Positions 12,837 to 26,060 are shown, counted from the stretch's first letter. The stretch: 64,000 nt of DNA from Muscardinus avellanarius (GCA_963383645.1 OY726563.1:42426331-42490330); one strand, 5' to 3'. Program-made: numbers and translations. Notes: generated by a model not told the origin, from the sequence alone.

Positions 12837-13324
12837 TGATAGCATTCAGCTTCCTGCAGCATGAGTCCCCCACCCTAAAGCTTCTTTCACCCCCTCTTTG
12901 TCTCATCACTTCCCAGACAGTTCTACTTCTATCTCAATTTATCCTAGCTGAGTTTGAGACCAAATGCAAACCTCAGTGGTGAGATGGTACGGAAAAATGT
13001 CTTCTTTTCGGTGGAAAGTATGTTTTGTCCCTCAAAAAGGATGGCGAGGTAATTTTTCCAGTGCCCTTTGAATCATAAAACAATATCTGACCAACTGTTA
13101 GTCCACATAGGGTGGCTTTGTAGAGTTTATTAATAAAACACAATATTAGGCCGAATTTGCTAATATTCAACCATTTTGACTGCTAAAATAACATTTTTAT
13201 ATATTTCAATCCAATATAGAAATAAGTATATTTTACAGTAGGCATCAATGCTCATTAGTCAACAAGTAAGGTCTATTTCACAGGTTAATATTATAATATT
13301 TAATATATCAAAAGGATCAAACAT

Positions 13325-13540
13325 TAGCCAGGTGTGATGATGCACATCTGTAATCCCAGGACTTGGGTGGCTAAGACAAGGGATCTCAGATTTGAGGCCA
13401 GCCTCTGCAAATCAGTGAAACCCTCAGCAAAATAGCAAGATATCTCCTGCAACCTAGTGAGGCCTTGTTTCAAAATAAAAAATAAAAAAGCTAGGAGAGG
13501 AGCTCAGAGGTAGAATGCCCCTGGGTTCAGTCCCCAGTAC
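13325..13540 (+). repeat. B1-dID SINE
   Basis: GCCAGGTGTGATGATGCACA start, TCAGTCCCCAGTAC end, with an internally extended B1 half. The preceding 12747-13320 is unique intron. Confidence 0.85.
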
Positions 13541-13554
13541 AAAAAAAAAAGTCA

Positions 13555-13935
13555 TCAGCATTTTATACTCATGTGGAAGCTAAAGAAAGTTGATCTCATA
13601 GAAATAGAGTAAAGTAGTGGTTGCAGAGTCTGGGAAGGACAGGGGGAATAGAGGAGATAGGCAAGAGTTGATTAACTGGTCAAAACTACAGTTAGGTAAG
13701 AGGATTACATTCTAGTGTTCTATAGCATAGCAGGGTGATTATAGTTGATAATAATTTATTACACATTTCAAGAGAGAAAAGAAGTCATTGGATGTCTCTG
13801 ACACAAATAATAAATATTTAAGGTGATGGATAAGATAATTACATTTAATTCATCATTATACAGTATACACGTATTGACAGATCATATTCTATGCCATAAA
13901 CATGTGCAATTATCATGTTTTTATTATTTCAAAAA
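13555..13935 (+). mobile_element. Old LINE-1 (L1M-type) 3' end
   Basis: GTGGAAGCTAAAGAAAGTTG, then GGTTGCAGAGTCTGGGAAGG and a TATAGTTGATAATAATTTAT segment follow the order of the ancient mammalian L1M 3' UTR. The following 13936-14640 shows no recognised element. Confidence 0.65.
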
Positions 13936-14651
13936 ACATACCTCATACTTGTGTGTGTTTTATTGCCAAAACCTATTACATTTTCCTTTTTTCACAAGAC
14001 ACTACAAAGGAAATTGCATTGAAGTATTCTCTCTTCCTCTGAGGTTTTTATTTTTCCTCTCTAGCACTCTGCTACTAAATGATTTCCCTTGGTTATCTAG
14101 GGAAAAGGAGATAGATCCAAACCAGAAAATAAGGAAGAGCAACTCAGTTCAGGTGACACCAAGCTGTCTGAGATGATATCATCCACCCCTCCAACCCAGA
14201 GATATAATGGAGAGCCTGCAAAGTCATGCCATGCTGCTCAAGTTGACTTCCATCACATGGCTTCATTGTTTCATTTCAAGGGAATTAATTTGTAGACCAT
14301 CAGAACACCAGATTCAAAGACATTACAAAAACAAACATGGACTATTTAAAAGTCATCTGCTGTTCTGATTATTCTTACCATCATTTCCCTCTCAAAGTAC
14401 AAAATATTAATAATTCACTATAGTGTCCTAAGAGTTAAGAAAAAGGACAGGGAGATAGGTTGAAGTTTCTTGTGTGCTAAGTGTATAACCATAGCCATTA
14501 TTTCATTTAAAAACTTCATCTGTTTAATCTTTCCTTATACTATTGAAAAATAGACAGAAACCTCATGTGCCATCCTTTTTGTGTGTGCAAAGGGTTTGGA
14601 TTCAGTAGATGAACATGGCTATGAACATTCCATTTAAATCCCAGTACCAAG

Positions 14652-14846
14652 CCAGTCCTGGTGGTGCACACCTGTAATCCCAGTACTAGGGAGGCTGAGA
14701 CAGGAGAATTGCAGGTTTTAGGCCAGCCTCAGCAACTTGTTGAGATCCTCAGCTACTTAGCAAGACCTTGTTTCAAAATAAAAAATAAAAAGGGCTGGGG
14801 TGTATCTCAGAGGTAGGAAGGCCCTGGGTACAATTCCCAGTACCAG
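14652..14846 (+). repeat. B1-dID SINE
   Basis: CCAGTCCTGGTGGTGCACAC start and CAATTCCCAGTACCAG end. Confidence 0.85.
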
Positions 14847-14894
14847 ATAAAATATGTAAATATATAAATAAACCGGAGTACTGGTATTTACCAA

Positions 14895-15050
14895 ATATTG
14901 ACCTTGGTTAATTTACTTCACCTCTCTGAACCTGATATCATTTGTATTTGGGGAAAAATCCCACCTCTTGGGACTGCTATAAAGAATCTAAAATCTCCTG
15001 TGTAGAGCTTTCAGCATAGAACATGTAGTCAATGAATGGTAGTTGTTGTG
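14895..15050 (+). repeat. MIR SINE relic (probable)
   Basis: TTTACTTCACCTCTCTGAACC, then a TATAAAG segment and ATGTAGTCAATGAATG, resembling the MIR core and tail. The remaining 360 bases to the exon at 15411 are unique. Confidence 0.55.
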
Positions 15051-15410
15051 ATAAGAATTCAAAATTGGGGAAAAATGTCTGCATATATAAGAAACTCCAT
15101 CTATTTTCCTTTTTCTTTGGGAAAGGCCTAATTTCTGCCTCCAGTTCTGTGTGGGTCTGGAGAGTTCAGGCTCTTGCCTGATGGATCCCGAATGAGGGTA
15201 AGCTTCTTTGCAGTCGCCCTTGCCTGCACGTCCCAGAGAACCTCTAGTCCCTGTAGTCTTACACAAATCTTTACAGCCACTTGCTAGCATAGTGCATAGT
15301 TAAATTGTCAATGGCCTGTTTGCTTTGCAGAGGGTCAGTCCTCCAACCCTAACCATTTGCCAAGCAATTGCATCATTCCTCAGTAAGCATTTCTTACTTT
15401 CTCTTTACAG

Positions 15411-15597
15411 ATCCCTTCTGGCCTCTTTATCCCTAGCATGGCTGTTGGCGCTATAGCAGGTCGACTTTTAGGAGTAGGAATGGAACAACTGGCCTATTAC
15501 CACCACGACTGGGCCATCTTTAATAGCTGGTGTAGCCAAGGAGCTGATTGCATCACCCCTGGCCTTTATGCAATGGTTGGGGCTGCGGCCTGCTTAG
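15411..15597 (+). CDS. CLCN5: CLCN5 coding exon, residues 450-512 (last codon split)
   Basis: 187 bp, starts in phase 0 after CTCTTTACAG and ends one base into the G512 codon before GTGAGT. It encodes [20 protein letters not shown], containing the conserved GxFxP chloride-pathway motif (GLFIP) at the start of helix N, and continues through [13 protein letters not shown]. The short luminal segment [12 protein letters not shown] differs from the human protein by a few residues and matches my recollection of rodent ClC-5. Confidence 0.97.
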
Positions 15598-15727
15598 GTG
15601 AGTAATGTTTGCATTGATTTTAAGGAAGTCATTAGCCACGTGACATACCAAAAAAGAGTGATAATAAACACAGAATATTTTAAACGATCATCCATTTTCT
15701 TCTGCATTTACTGTCTTCCGTTTTTCT

Positions 15728-15900
15728 TTTTTGTACTGATGAATGAACCCAGGGACACATTACTTCTTAGTTACACCCCACCCTTTTTTTATTTTGAAAT
15801 AGAGTCTCACTAAGTTGCTGAGGTTGGTCTCAAACTGTGATTTTCATGTCTCAGCCTCCCAAGTACTGGGATTACTGATGTGCCCCACCATGCTGGGCTA
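15728..15900 (-). repeat. B1-dID SINE, antisense
   Basis: Begins TTTGTACTGATGAATGAACCC and ends GCCCCACCATGCTGGGC. Confidence 0.8.
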
Positions 15901-15904
15901 TCTG

Positions 15905-16550
15905 TCTGTCTTTTTTTAAATTGGTGTATTGTAATTATGTAACATAGTGAGATTCGAAGTAATACAATCATATATGCCATGACATCATTTGGTGTGTTTC
16001 ACTCCTCATACTACCCCATCCCTGTGCATGATAGATGCATACTAATACATTCACAAATTTTCTGTTTTTCAAGTGCTTTATGGAAGCTGTTTCTATTCTC
16101 GCATCAGGGAGATAATCAGAAATTTGGACAAAGATAACTGCACAAGAATGTGTATAACAGCATTATTTATAAGACCAAAATATTAGAATCAACTTAAATT
16201 TGTACAGTAAGGAACTAGTTAAATAACTTAAGGTTCACTCATATTATATGATAAGCCTTCAAATATGTTAACATGTTCAATATCTTTTAATATAATGTTA
16301 AATAAATTGTAATTATCTGTAAAATATTCCCAACATGAAATGGGGGGAAAGCGTGGCATAACTTAATGATGATATGAGCTTACTTATGTTTTTTGCATGA
16401 AAAAAACTTGAAAGTATCACTAGAATTTTTACTCTGCTTACTTATAGGCAATGAGCTTATGCATAATTATTTTCATCTTTTCTGAATTGTCTACAATGGA
16501 CATATATCACTTTTATAATTAGGGTAAAGAGGCAATAGACACATGCAAAA
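15905..16550. mobile_element. Old LINE-type fragments (probable)
   Basis: 15910-16060 resembles an antisense L1 3' end (TTAAATTGGTGTATTGTAATT). 16100-16530 resembles an old L1/HAL1 sense fragment similar in style to 6955-7270. Assignments are weak. Confidence 0.4.
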
Positions 16551-16780
16551 ACATCAGAAGGCATCTTGTGCTTCTGTGGATGTTATTTTGAGAAATCTGA
16601 GTCAGGTCAACTGTAACTTTACCATACTGCAGTTTCTGAGGTCTGCACAGTTATAGGTGAGACCCCACTGTAGCAATTGTTCTGTTAAGCACAATTCTCA
16701 TGGATGGGGCCTGAGACAGGCCCATTGTAATGAATCCTGCATTTTGTCTGCCTTAGTAGCCTGTGTCTTTTTCTTCACAG

Positions 16781-17179
16781 GTGGGGTGACTCGGATGACT
16801 GTCTCTCTTGTTGTCATAATGTTTGAGCTGACCGGTGGCTTGGAATATATTGTGCCTCTGATGGCTGCAGCTATGACCAGCAAGTGGGTGGCGGATGCTC
16901 TTGGGCGGGAGGGCATCTATGATGCCCATATCCGTCTCAACGGATACCCCTTCCTGGAAGCCAAAGAAGAGTTTGCTCATAAGACCCTGGCAATAGATGT
17001 GATGAAACCCCGGAGAAATGATCCTTTGTTGACTGTCCTCACTCAGGACAGCATGACCGTGGAAGATGTGGAAACCATAATCAGTGAAACCACGTACAGC
17101 GGCTTCCCAGTGGTGGTGTCCCGGGAGTCCCAAAGACTTGTAGGTTTTGTCCTCCGAAGAGATCTCATCATTTCAATTG
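16781..17179 (+). CDS. CLCN5: CLCN5 coding exon, residues 512-645, end of pore and CBS1
   Basis: 399 bp, entering with the last two bases of G512 and leaving with the first base of E645. Acceptor TTCACAG, donor GTAAGG. It encodes [20 protein letters not shown] (helices P-Q), then the segment holding Y558, the anion-coordinating tyrosine of helix R (GREGIYDAH). The cytosolic linker and CBS1 domain follow, with Y617 in ETTYSGFP, which stacks on the adenine of bound nucleotide in ClC-5. The open frame upstream of the acceptor (from 16657) is intron and is excluded. Confidence 0.98.
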
Positions 17180-17308
17180 GTAAGGATTTCAGAAAGGAGA
17201 TCGTGAATCCACTATGGAACTCCATAAATATGGGCAGAATGGGGATACATGGAGGGAAGAGGGGGCTGATTAGGGCCCAGAAAGATATATCAGAACTTCT
17301 GTTTTTAA

Positions 17309-17554
<246 letters not shown>

Positions 17555-17634
17555 TAAGAGCTCATGGGTGGAGGCAGACTGGACTGTGGGAAAAAGGAGA
17601 TTGTGGATACAGGAAGAATCTAAATATAATAATT

Positions 17635-17635
17635 A

Positions 17636-17678
<43 letters not shown>

Positions 17679-17688
17679 TTGTTGTTTT
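17635..17688. repeat. (GAT)n trinucleotide microsatellite
   Basis: About 18 near-perfect GAT/ATG units in the last CLCN5 intron, at the boundary of an antisense SINE. Confidence 0.95.
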
Positions 17689-17886
17689 GGATACTAGGGT
17701 TTTGAACCCAGGGCATTCTACCTCTGACTGTACTCCCAGCCCTTTTTATGTTTTATAATTCAAACAGGGCCTTTCTAAGTTGCTGAGGGTCTCACTAATT
17801 TGCTGATATAGGCCTGGGACTTACGAGTATCTTATCTCAGCCTCCCAAGTACTGGAATTACAGGCATGTGCCATCGTGCCATGCTA
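17689..17886 (-). repeat. B1-dID SINE, antisense
   Basis: TTGGATACTAGGGTTTTGAACC start and a GCCATCGTGCCATGC end. Confidence 0.8.
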
Positions 17887-18130
17887 GGACAATATAATTT
17901 AAATGAACATTAGTAGCATTGTAGATTATTTTGAAGTTTTGAGATGAAGGTAGATGTTTCTGATATCATTGTAATGAATAAAATAAGGAGATTCGGGGAG
18001 AAAGTGTGTTTGAAAGTGGTGCATGATTAATTTCACATTATTCATAACTCATTTCCTCTCCTAAAAAGAAAATAGCTATGTCCTCATGCACAGGCAGCAC
18101 TAAAATTACAATGGCATCAGATGAGATATG

Positions 18131-18372
18131 TATACAGTATACAGTTATCCCCCCTTATCCTTGGGGCATACCTTCCAAGACCACCATGGGATTCCAGTAT
18201 CTACAGAAAACATTGAACCCTATATATTCTGTTTTTCCTATACTACATACCCGTGAAAAGGTCAATTTATAAATCATGCATATTAAGAAATTAAGAGCAA
18301 TAAATATTGTATAGTACTAGTACTGTCCTTTTGGACCATGGTTGACCATGGGTCACCAGAACCATGGGTAAG
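18131..18372. mobile_element. DNA transposon relic, Tigger/pogo-like (probable)
   Basis: Starts CAGTTATCCCCCCTTATCC. The CCCTATATATTCTG, CTATACTACATACC and TTATAAATCATGCA segments and the ATGGTTGACCATGGG end follow the layout of ancient mammalian Tigger-type MITEs. The family name is uncertain. Confidence 0.55.
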
Positions 18373-18485
18373 AGACTACTTTATTTGGCCCTTACAATTC
18401 CTTTGTCATTATTTGAGGACAAGAAAACCCAACTGCATTGAGGTCTAATGGTTTACACAGGAGTCCCCAGTTAATAAGTACACTT

Positions 18486-19006
18486 TTTTGTGGTACTGGG
18501 GATAGAACCCAATCTGACCTATATTCCCAACCCTAATTTTTTCATTGTGATTTTTTTTTTACTTTGTGCATTTTAATTTTATATTAAAATGCAATTTTGC
18601 ATATTGGGGGTATAGAGTATCAGACAAGTAAATGCACACAGTTATTGATGCCCTCTATACCTGGTCCCTCTCCCTTCCTGTGCATGTCTTTGATATTGGA
18701 ATTGGTAGTTTTGATACATTTGTAGCATTGCTTCAATTATTACACTCTTTATGACTTCATCTTCCTTCCCTGATCCCCCTCAGTAACTCCCCTGAAGTCT
18801 CTGCTCATCTATCTGATATTGCCCTTATTTCCAGATATCTCTCTAGTTTCCACATCCCAACCTTATTATATCATTTTATTTTGAAACAGGGTCTCACTGA
18901 GTTATGGAGGGCCTCATTAAGTTGTTGAGGCTGGCTGTGAACCTATAAACCTCCTCTCTCAGCCTCCCAAGTACTGGGATTATAAGTATGTGCCACCATG
19001 CCTAGC
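18486..19006 (-). repeat. Antisense B1-dID SINE split by a LINE-like insertion
   Basis: The dID half (18486-18535) and B1 half (18870-19006) of one SINE are separated by about 330 bases. The flanks TCCCAACCCTA and TCCCAACCTTA look like a target-site duplication with one mismatch. The inserted piece (TTGTGCATTTTAATTTTA, then CCCTCTCCCTTCC) resembles an antisense L1 3' end. Confidence 0.6.
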
Positions 19007-19171
19007 TGAAATAGGCTTTACACACAATCGTCTGATTCCTAAGCTCACGGTTCATTCCTTCTCAGGATCTTTCTTATTCTGTGAAAGAAGCCCTACTATA
19101 TTTATTAGAAAAGAGGAGAGGTAGAGGTTTAAAATAGTGTTTTATGAATATTCTACATTTTAAAAAATTTT

Positions 19172-19799
19172 TGGCACTGGGGTTTGAGCTACACCACCAG
19201 ACCCTTTATTTTATTTATTTATTTTTGTGGTACTAGGGATTGAACCCAGGGGCATTCTACCTCTGAACTATACCCCCAGTTCTTTTTACTTTTTATTTTG
19301 AAACAAGGTCTTACTGGGTTTCTGAGAGTCTTGCTAAGTTGCTGAGGCTGGTTTTGAACCTGTAATCCTCTATTTCTCACCTCCCAACTAGGATTACAGT
19401 GTGTCCCACCACACCCAGCTTGACCATTCTATGTTAATCCAGCAACTACTTAAGAATTTTTTCCTCCTCTAAAATTTTGAAGTGATGTATCAAATGTCTT
19501 GCAGGATTTAAATCCATACAGGGACTTTGCCTAATTGGTTCATTCAACATTTACTGAATCTCTACTTCATATAAGAAGGTATCCCACTGAATTATTGGGA
19601 GACACAAAAATGAACTGAATTCAGATGTGGTGGCCCACACCTGTAATCCTAGTACTTGGGAGGTTGGAATAGGAGGATCACAGGTTCAAAACCAGCCTCA
19701 GCAACTTAGCAAGACCCTCAGAAACTTAGGTCCCATTTCAAAATAAAAAGTAGAGTTGTGGTGTAGCTCAGAGATAGAACACGCCTGGGTTTGATTCCC

Positions 19800-19803
<4 letters not shown>
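19172..19803. repeat. Three B1-dID SINEs
   Basis: An antisense fragment at 19172-19206, an antisense full copy at 19226-19421 and a sense copy at 19624-19803. Confidence 0.82.

Positions 19804-19843
<40 letters not shown>
19803..19843. repeat. (CA)n microsatellite
   Basis: Pure AC run grown from the tail of the preceding sense SINE. Unique intron follows to the exon at 20323. Confidence 0.95.
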
Positions 19844-19846
<3 letters not shown>

Positions 19847-20212
19847 TGAACTAGACCCTTCTCTGCCCTCAAGAAGAGCATAGTGCTATGGGAAAGGCTG
19901 GGACACACAGGGGTTACAGGAAAATATTCAAAGAGAATAAGAACTATGGAAAAGACCTGATGCTTGAAACAGGGTAAGAGTTATTGCTGGCTCCTAATAT
20001 CGGGGAAGTTTCAGGTAAAGGGGCATTTGAACTGGGCTGAAGTAGGTAGGAAAGATTTATACATGTAGAAAGGGATATTTAAATAGTAGGAAATTGCAGG
20101 ACCTAAAACATAGAAGAAATGTTCACATATATTTATGGATCCATGCATTGTTTTATTTGCCTGGGATACTCATCCCACTCCTGATATGTCATTGTTCTGG
20201 AAGTACAGATAG

Positions 20213-20413
<201 letters not shown>

Positions 20414-23400
20414 AGTCATGGCATTGATCTGGATAGAAAATAGGAAGGACATTGCAGACCATGGAGATATTTTATTAACTGGGTACCCAAAACACATTTC
20501 CCTTATCTAGATGGTGACGTCATATCAGTGTGTTGTCTCTTTCCTACAAGTTGACCAGTTGCACTACATAATCTCTGGAAATTAATGTTCTCTGTAGGAG
20601 AAAGTAAAGTTAGGCTTCTGTGACATTGCATCAGGAAGATTTCATGGAAGAGCAAATGAGATTGCTATGGTTTAATTACGTTTATTTTTTAATATTTTTA
20701 ATTTAAAGTATAATTGTTAGCCATTATGCAATCATTGAAAACTATGCAAGAAAAATTCCAGCCATCCTGACCTATAGCCTGCAGGAAACTCCTGAGAAAG
20801 TTAATTTTGGGGGATCTGTCATTGGTGGAAGATGAAGTGTAAACTAAGGGGCTTTACTTTTTGAACCACAGAAAGGAAAGCCAGAAGAAAAATAGTAATG
20901 GTATTTTCTAGACTGTGAAGATTCAATTCAAATGTTTATTCTTGTTCCTGTTACAATATTTAGCATTATCAGTTTGTTATGTGTTTACATGTATGTTAAT
21001 TTTAATTTCTCATTATAAGACAATGCTGCTTTGGTTAATCTCCTCTAAATGAAGTTAGAGAGGTTGACTTTTATAGCTTGCTTGTTCCTGGTACTCTTGT
21101 GAAGTGCACAAAGATAAGTTATAGAACTTTCTCCTTGTCTGCAAAAAAGGTTAATTTTCCAGATGGTATTTGTTAGCTTGTGGACGCTGACTTTGCCATG
21201 AATTTGTTAGTTGCAATGAATGACTTCTTCCAGCTTCCTTGAAATGAATGATTAGTATAAAATTCCAAGCAAAGTCAATGACTAGGAATTTCACATATTA
21301 TTTGTGAGGTCCTAATTAATCCTCTTACCAGATGCCACTTCCATGAATGATGGTGCTTTAGGCTTCTGGAAGGTATAGGAAGAGTAAAGGGAACTAAGTC
21401 TAGACCGCATACTGGTAAACTAGGGAAGAGTCAGGGCATCCTCATGCATTCCTATGTAAAGTCCACCAATACTGAAATAACTGGCACTCGTGCTCCACCC
21501 TCTCATGTTCCTCCCAGTGTCCAGTACGTCTAACAGGCCAGCATTGTCCCCATGAGCATGGATTGGGCTTGGGATACCTTAAGATACATTCAAGAATTTG
21601 GAACAGAATAGGCAACTGCGACTCCCTTGAGGGTCCTTAAAATTCTAAAATACAGAGCCATCCTAAGTCCCAGGAGAATGGACAAGGCCCGGTGACACCA
21701 AAGGTGCTTGTAACCAATTGAAAAGGTGCCTGTCTCAATTTCCCACCACACTTACTACAGTTTTTTTTTTTAAATCACACAGTACAGACATCGGGTGGGA
21801 TTAAAAAGCAACCACCATCATTCCAACCACTATTTCATTTCTAATAATTTTACCCATATGTAATCACTCCCCTTCCATTCTGCTCCCTTTTGGACTCGTC
21901 GGTACTGAATCCTCTCAGATTTAACACGGTGCCTGGTTAATCATTCCAGATAACAAACACAATAATAACTACTAGGGCTAGTTAAATTGTAAACCGAGGC
22001 TCAGTAATCATAGGGCACATGGACTAGAGATGACACACTGCCCCCTTTTTTTGCTTTGTGGCATACCTCCATTTCTGCCCCAGATGCCCAGAGCAGCGAG
22101 ACTCCATTGGGAGAGCTCGTCTTTGCTCATTTTACAAGTCCATTTCTAGTTCTTTCCTCCATCCTTTTAGCCCAGAAGCAGCGATCACTCCACACATTCC
22201 CCTGTTCCTACCACCCCTAAACACCTCATTTTACCTCATTTTAAAAGTTGTTGGTCCCCTAGTTTAGGATTTTCTTTTTATCTCTACTTCTCTTCTTTCC
22301 AAAATCTGAAATTCCTTTATTGCCCAGAGCTAGATAGCCAATGCTTAGTTTGAATTTTATATTTAAAATATCAAGGCAGCCGCCAGAGTTTTCCTTTTAA
22401 GTATATTGCTATAGCATTTTAATGAAAAAGAAAAGTGCTCTAGGGCACACAGTATCATAGTCATGGCTCGGTGACTTTATGTCTTCTTGTCCTTTCTGTG
22501 CCACTGATTCCTTCCTAGGAGATGAGACTTGTTGCTGGAGCACCCTGTATATTGTGTAGAGATCAAAGCTATTATGTGTAGTTTTATGGTTCAATACCTA
22601 TCTCGTGAGCTGTCCTTCCCACTAACATTCACAAAACAGGAAATGTCCCCATTTCTTTGATGGCAAGGGAAGGTTTGGGAACATTCTCTAATGCCGCAGG
22701 AACAAGGAGGGCGTCTTGTTTGCCTCAGTATCTCTTCTAGGCTCTGTTCTTCATTTGAAACAGATAAGCCAGTGTTAACGGTGCTAATTCAGAGAATAAA
22801 TTCAAGAAATCAGATAACACTGTGCCAAGGTATAATTTCTAGAAGCTCAGCACCAATTGGCCCTCTAGAGAATGACAATATCCCTTTGATACCTCACTCC
22901 TGGTAAATCTCATTCATTCATTAACCTCAGCTTCTCAGGAATCCTTGTAGCGCCTATGCTAGGAGTAGCTATAGTGTATGGTATCCGCTATATGTATGGT
23001 CCTATGGCTTGGCTCAAAAGTTGACTAATTGTGGCCAAAGCAGTCTGAAAAGCTGCTAGTTCAGAACCTTGACACTCACGGTTTCTTGCTTGAGGTAAAG
23101 GGAAAGTTTCTTCCTCCCATTACCATTTCAACAGTTAGATGTACTTAACCAAGACACAAAAATGATATAGGGAGGTCTATCATTTGCCATAGGCAAATGG
23201 CCATGCACCTCAATGGCAAAAGACTAGGTTACTCGTGATTTTTAAATAAATGAAGGGATATTAGTCTATTTTGGTATTAGAAAAGAAAATTGCCTGACAC
23301 AAGGGAAGGGTTTACAAAGAAATGCCAAGAAGTGCTTCAACAGAGTTTGCATTTTCCAAGGAAAATATCTGGCAGACACCCAGCCATGAAGGGTATGCCA

Positions 23401-23810
23401 ATCCATAGATAAATAAAATGCTAACTGGTATATTTTGTATCTTTTGATTTCTGATTTAAAAACTTAAGGATGTTGAAACTAATATATAATAAGTTAACTT
23501 AGAAGAAGTAGGGGACTTATCATTACAGAATAATGGTTATGTTAAAGATCATTCCTCTTTCGTTGTTTGATTAGAAACAGTTTGCAATTCCCTCCTCTTT
23601 CTCAGTCCAGCTGTAGAGTAGAGGTGATACAATCCACAAAAGATATCTTCTAGTGGATTATCTGTAACTGACTATACTTTGAGGTTGCCAGCTGGCAGAG
23701 CAAAGCATTAATTTGCTGGTTGAACTACAAAACAATTCAATTGCTTTAACACCAAAGGCTGGATCTAAACCCTATATAGGAAGAGAAGAGTTCTTCTAAG
23801 AAATTTCTCC

Positions 23811-23930
23811 TGGGAGACTGAGGCAGGATTGTAAGTTTAGGCCAGCCTCGATAACTTAGGAGAGCCTGTCTAAAAATTTTAAAGTGGATGGGGATGCAGC
23901 TCAGCGGTAGAACATTTAATACTCAGACAC
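23811..23930 (+). repeat. B1-dID SINE relic inside the 3' UTR
   Basis: CTGGGAGACTGAGGCAGGATT, then AGGCCAGCCTCGATAAC and a degenerate dID half. It is the only SINE in about 6 kb and is diverged. Confidence 0.75.
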
Positions 23931-25639
23931 ATACACACAAATAACCCACAACATCTAAATATGTGAGTTGAACTTAAAAGTTTGAAAACTTTTAGAAATT
24001 TCTTTTTGAACCACCTCTGGGATTGCCTGGATTCCCATTGAGGAGTAAATTGAAAGAGAGGGCAGTAGGAAATATATATACAGTGGGAAGAAAATATATG
24101 AGACATGTATGATGGCACAAGGAAAGCCATTCCATGCCCTACTTCATGCATTATGGCACTGAGATGTATAGAAACTGCTTGATCATCTGCTTCATGGGAG
24201 AAAAGGTGAAGTAATTGCTTAAAGCCAGGCTTTCTAAGGAAAATAGTCTCAAAGCAATGTTTAGCTCAAGGGCAGTTTAGCTTTATGGAGAGGGCCAGCC
24301 CAAGATATCTGGTCATGAAGGAAGGTTCTGTCTCATTGATAAGCTTTCTTTCCATTTAAATTTTTACCCTCCACACTACATCCTTCTTATGTATTAAAAA
24401 GAGAGAAGTGAGAGTTCCTCTGATCAGAGCTCAAGAGCCGTATAAATCTCAAGTTCAATCAGTGCAATAGGCCTGGGCAACCACTGGAATTTGCTCTGCT
24501 TCACTCTCGGGCCTTTGCTCCGAGGAGAGAAGTTCTGGGGAAGGGTGGGTGTTAGTGACCCGTTTACTTCCCAGACATATGCTGGCCACATTCGCTTTTC
24601 TAAACATCTGGGTCTGGGCAAAATTTGGGGTCTAGGTCTGGGAACAAAAGTTGGTTTTTCCACTATGTGGTCAGATTATCCTAATTACCCAAGAAGAAAG
24701 AAAGTGATATGCAGAATTTGCATGTCTTAGACAAGACCCATCAGGTTGTCCAACTCAATCCTGCTGTCATAAATCCTACCTCTAAGTTTCTACCAAAGGG
24801 TCTTCAGCCCCTGTGTACGCACTTATCAAATGAATGCCTTGTCTAAGGTTTGGCTTTTTGAGGAAAAGCAGCATGTAAGGGTATAAAAGTCATGAAGGTT
24901 TATCAAAAATTATCTCTGCCTCCTTTCCTTTCTCCCTCACTTGACTGCGGTTTTCTCTCTCTCTCTCTCTACCATGCCCTGAGTTCAAATTTCCCTCCAT
25001 TTTTACAAGCATATTGTTTTGAATATGGACCTTGTGGAGAGAGAGAGGTTGATTCTAAGAGCAAATGAGGGAAGCTCCTCCTTAGTTAACTGGAACAATA
25101 AGCACTTTGATCCATCATAGGGAGTAAGGCCAGAGATGCTTGTCAGGAATATGGAGGGCTATAGTATCTCCAGGCAGACTATGAAGTGTTCATTGCTAAA
25201 CCTCATTACTATATCCTAGTTCAAATCTGTAAGAACCCACAGGAAGTCTGGGATTTTTGGTGAGGAAAATGATGTCTGGCTAAATGGGGAAAGAGGCGGG
25301 GCTTGTAGTGATTTTTATTAGGGTGGGAATATTAAGCCTCACTATCATATCGAGGGTACCTCAGAATATACAATCCTTCAAGAATGCTCCTTTGCCCTCT
25401 GTTTCACTTTGTTTCTTCCTCCCCCTCTTTCCCCCCCTTGTCCTGCCTTTTTAGTACTCAGCTTTTTATATAAGTATTTACTTTTTTATTATATATTTGG
25501 TCCATTGGGACTGTGTGATGACTGCGAATTTATTCCATTCAAGATACGGATATGTTTAATATTTTGTTCTCTTAAACTATCTTTTGAAGCTATGCTGCTA
25601 ACCAGGTACAGGCCAGAAAGGAGTTGGGCCTGACAGCAT

Positions 25640-26060
25640 CTTGGTCACATTACCTGAGGGTGGACAGTGACAGTGATGTCATGATGGTGAATCTTTTTCA
25701 TTTGACCAAGACCAGCCTCCTGCTCTTACCTCTGCCCATTCATTTCTGGCTACGAGAAATATACCAGCCAACAGGGGAATCACTGAGGCCAGCAAGATCA
25801 GAGAGACCGGGATCCAGCCTACAGGCCGCTTTGTGAATATCTCTGTAATAAGCTCATTTGTAGGGTCGGCTCCAACTGCAGTAGCCAAAGAAACCCCTGT
25901 CTGGACGTTTGAACGTTTGAATTTCTTAGAGTTGGTCAAAGTTTAGCCGAAGCTAATGTACAGACCAATCAGCAGTAGTTAGGCATCCAGAAACCGGCTT
26001 CAACCAAAGCTACCAGAGCCTGAGCTTCCATGGAAGCTTGGTGCTGAGCTGTTCAGAGAA
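25640..26060. other. CpG-containing segment with antisense open frame, unidentified
   Basis: Within the AT-rich UTR this block keeps several CpGs. On the minus strand it has a 261-base open frame (25679-25939) with no ATG start. The frame encodes a hydrophobic helix (GWIPVSLILLASVIPLLAG) after a charged stretch (TNELITEIFTKRP), and CAGAG/GTAAGAG at about 25725 resembles a splice donor. In-frame stops lie just upstream, beyond which a second hydrophobic stretch (LLLIGLYISFG) reads in the same frame. I do not recognise it: decayed coding sequence, an antisense exon or chance are all possible. Confidence 0.35.

Noticed and set aside
22930..23025. Short hydrophobic frame (GILVAPMLGVAIVYGIRY) in the 3' UTR
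   Set aside because: Under 35 codons, no ATG context or conservation evidence; likely chance.
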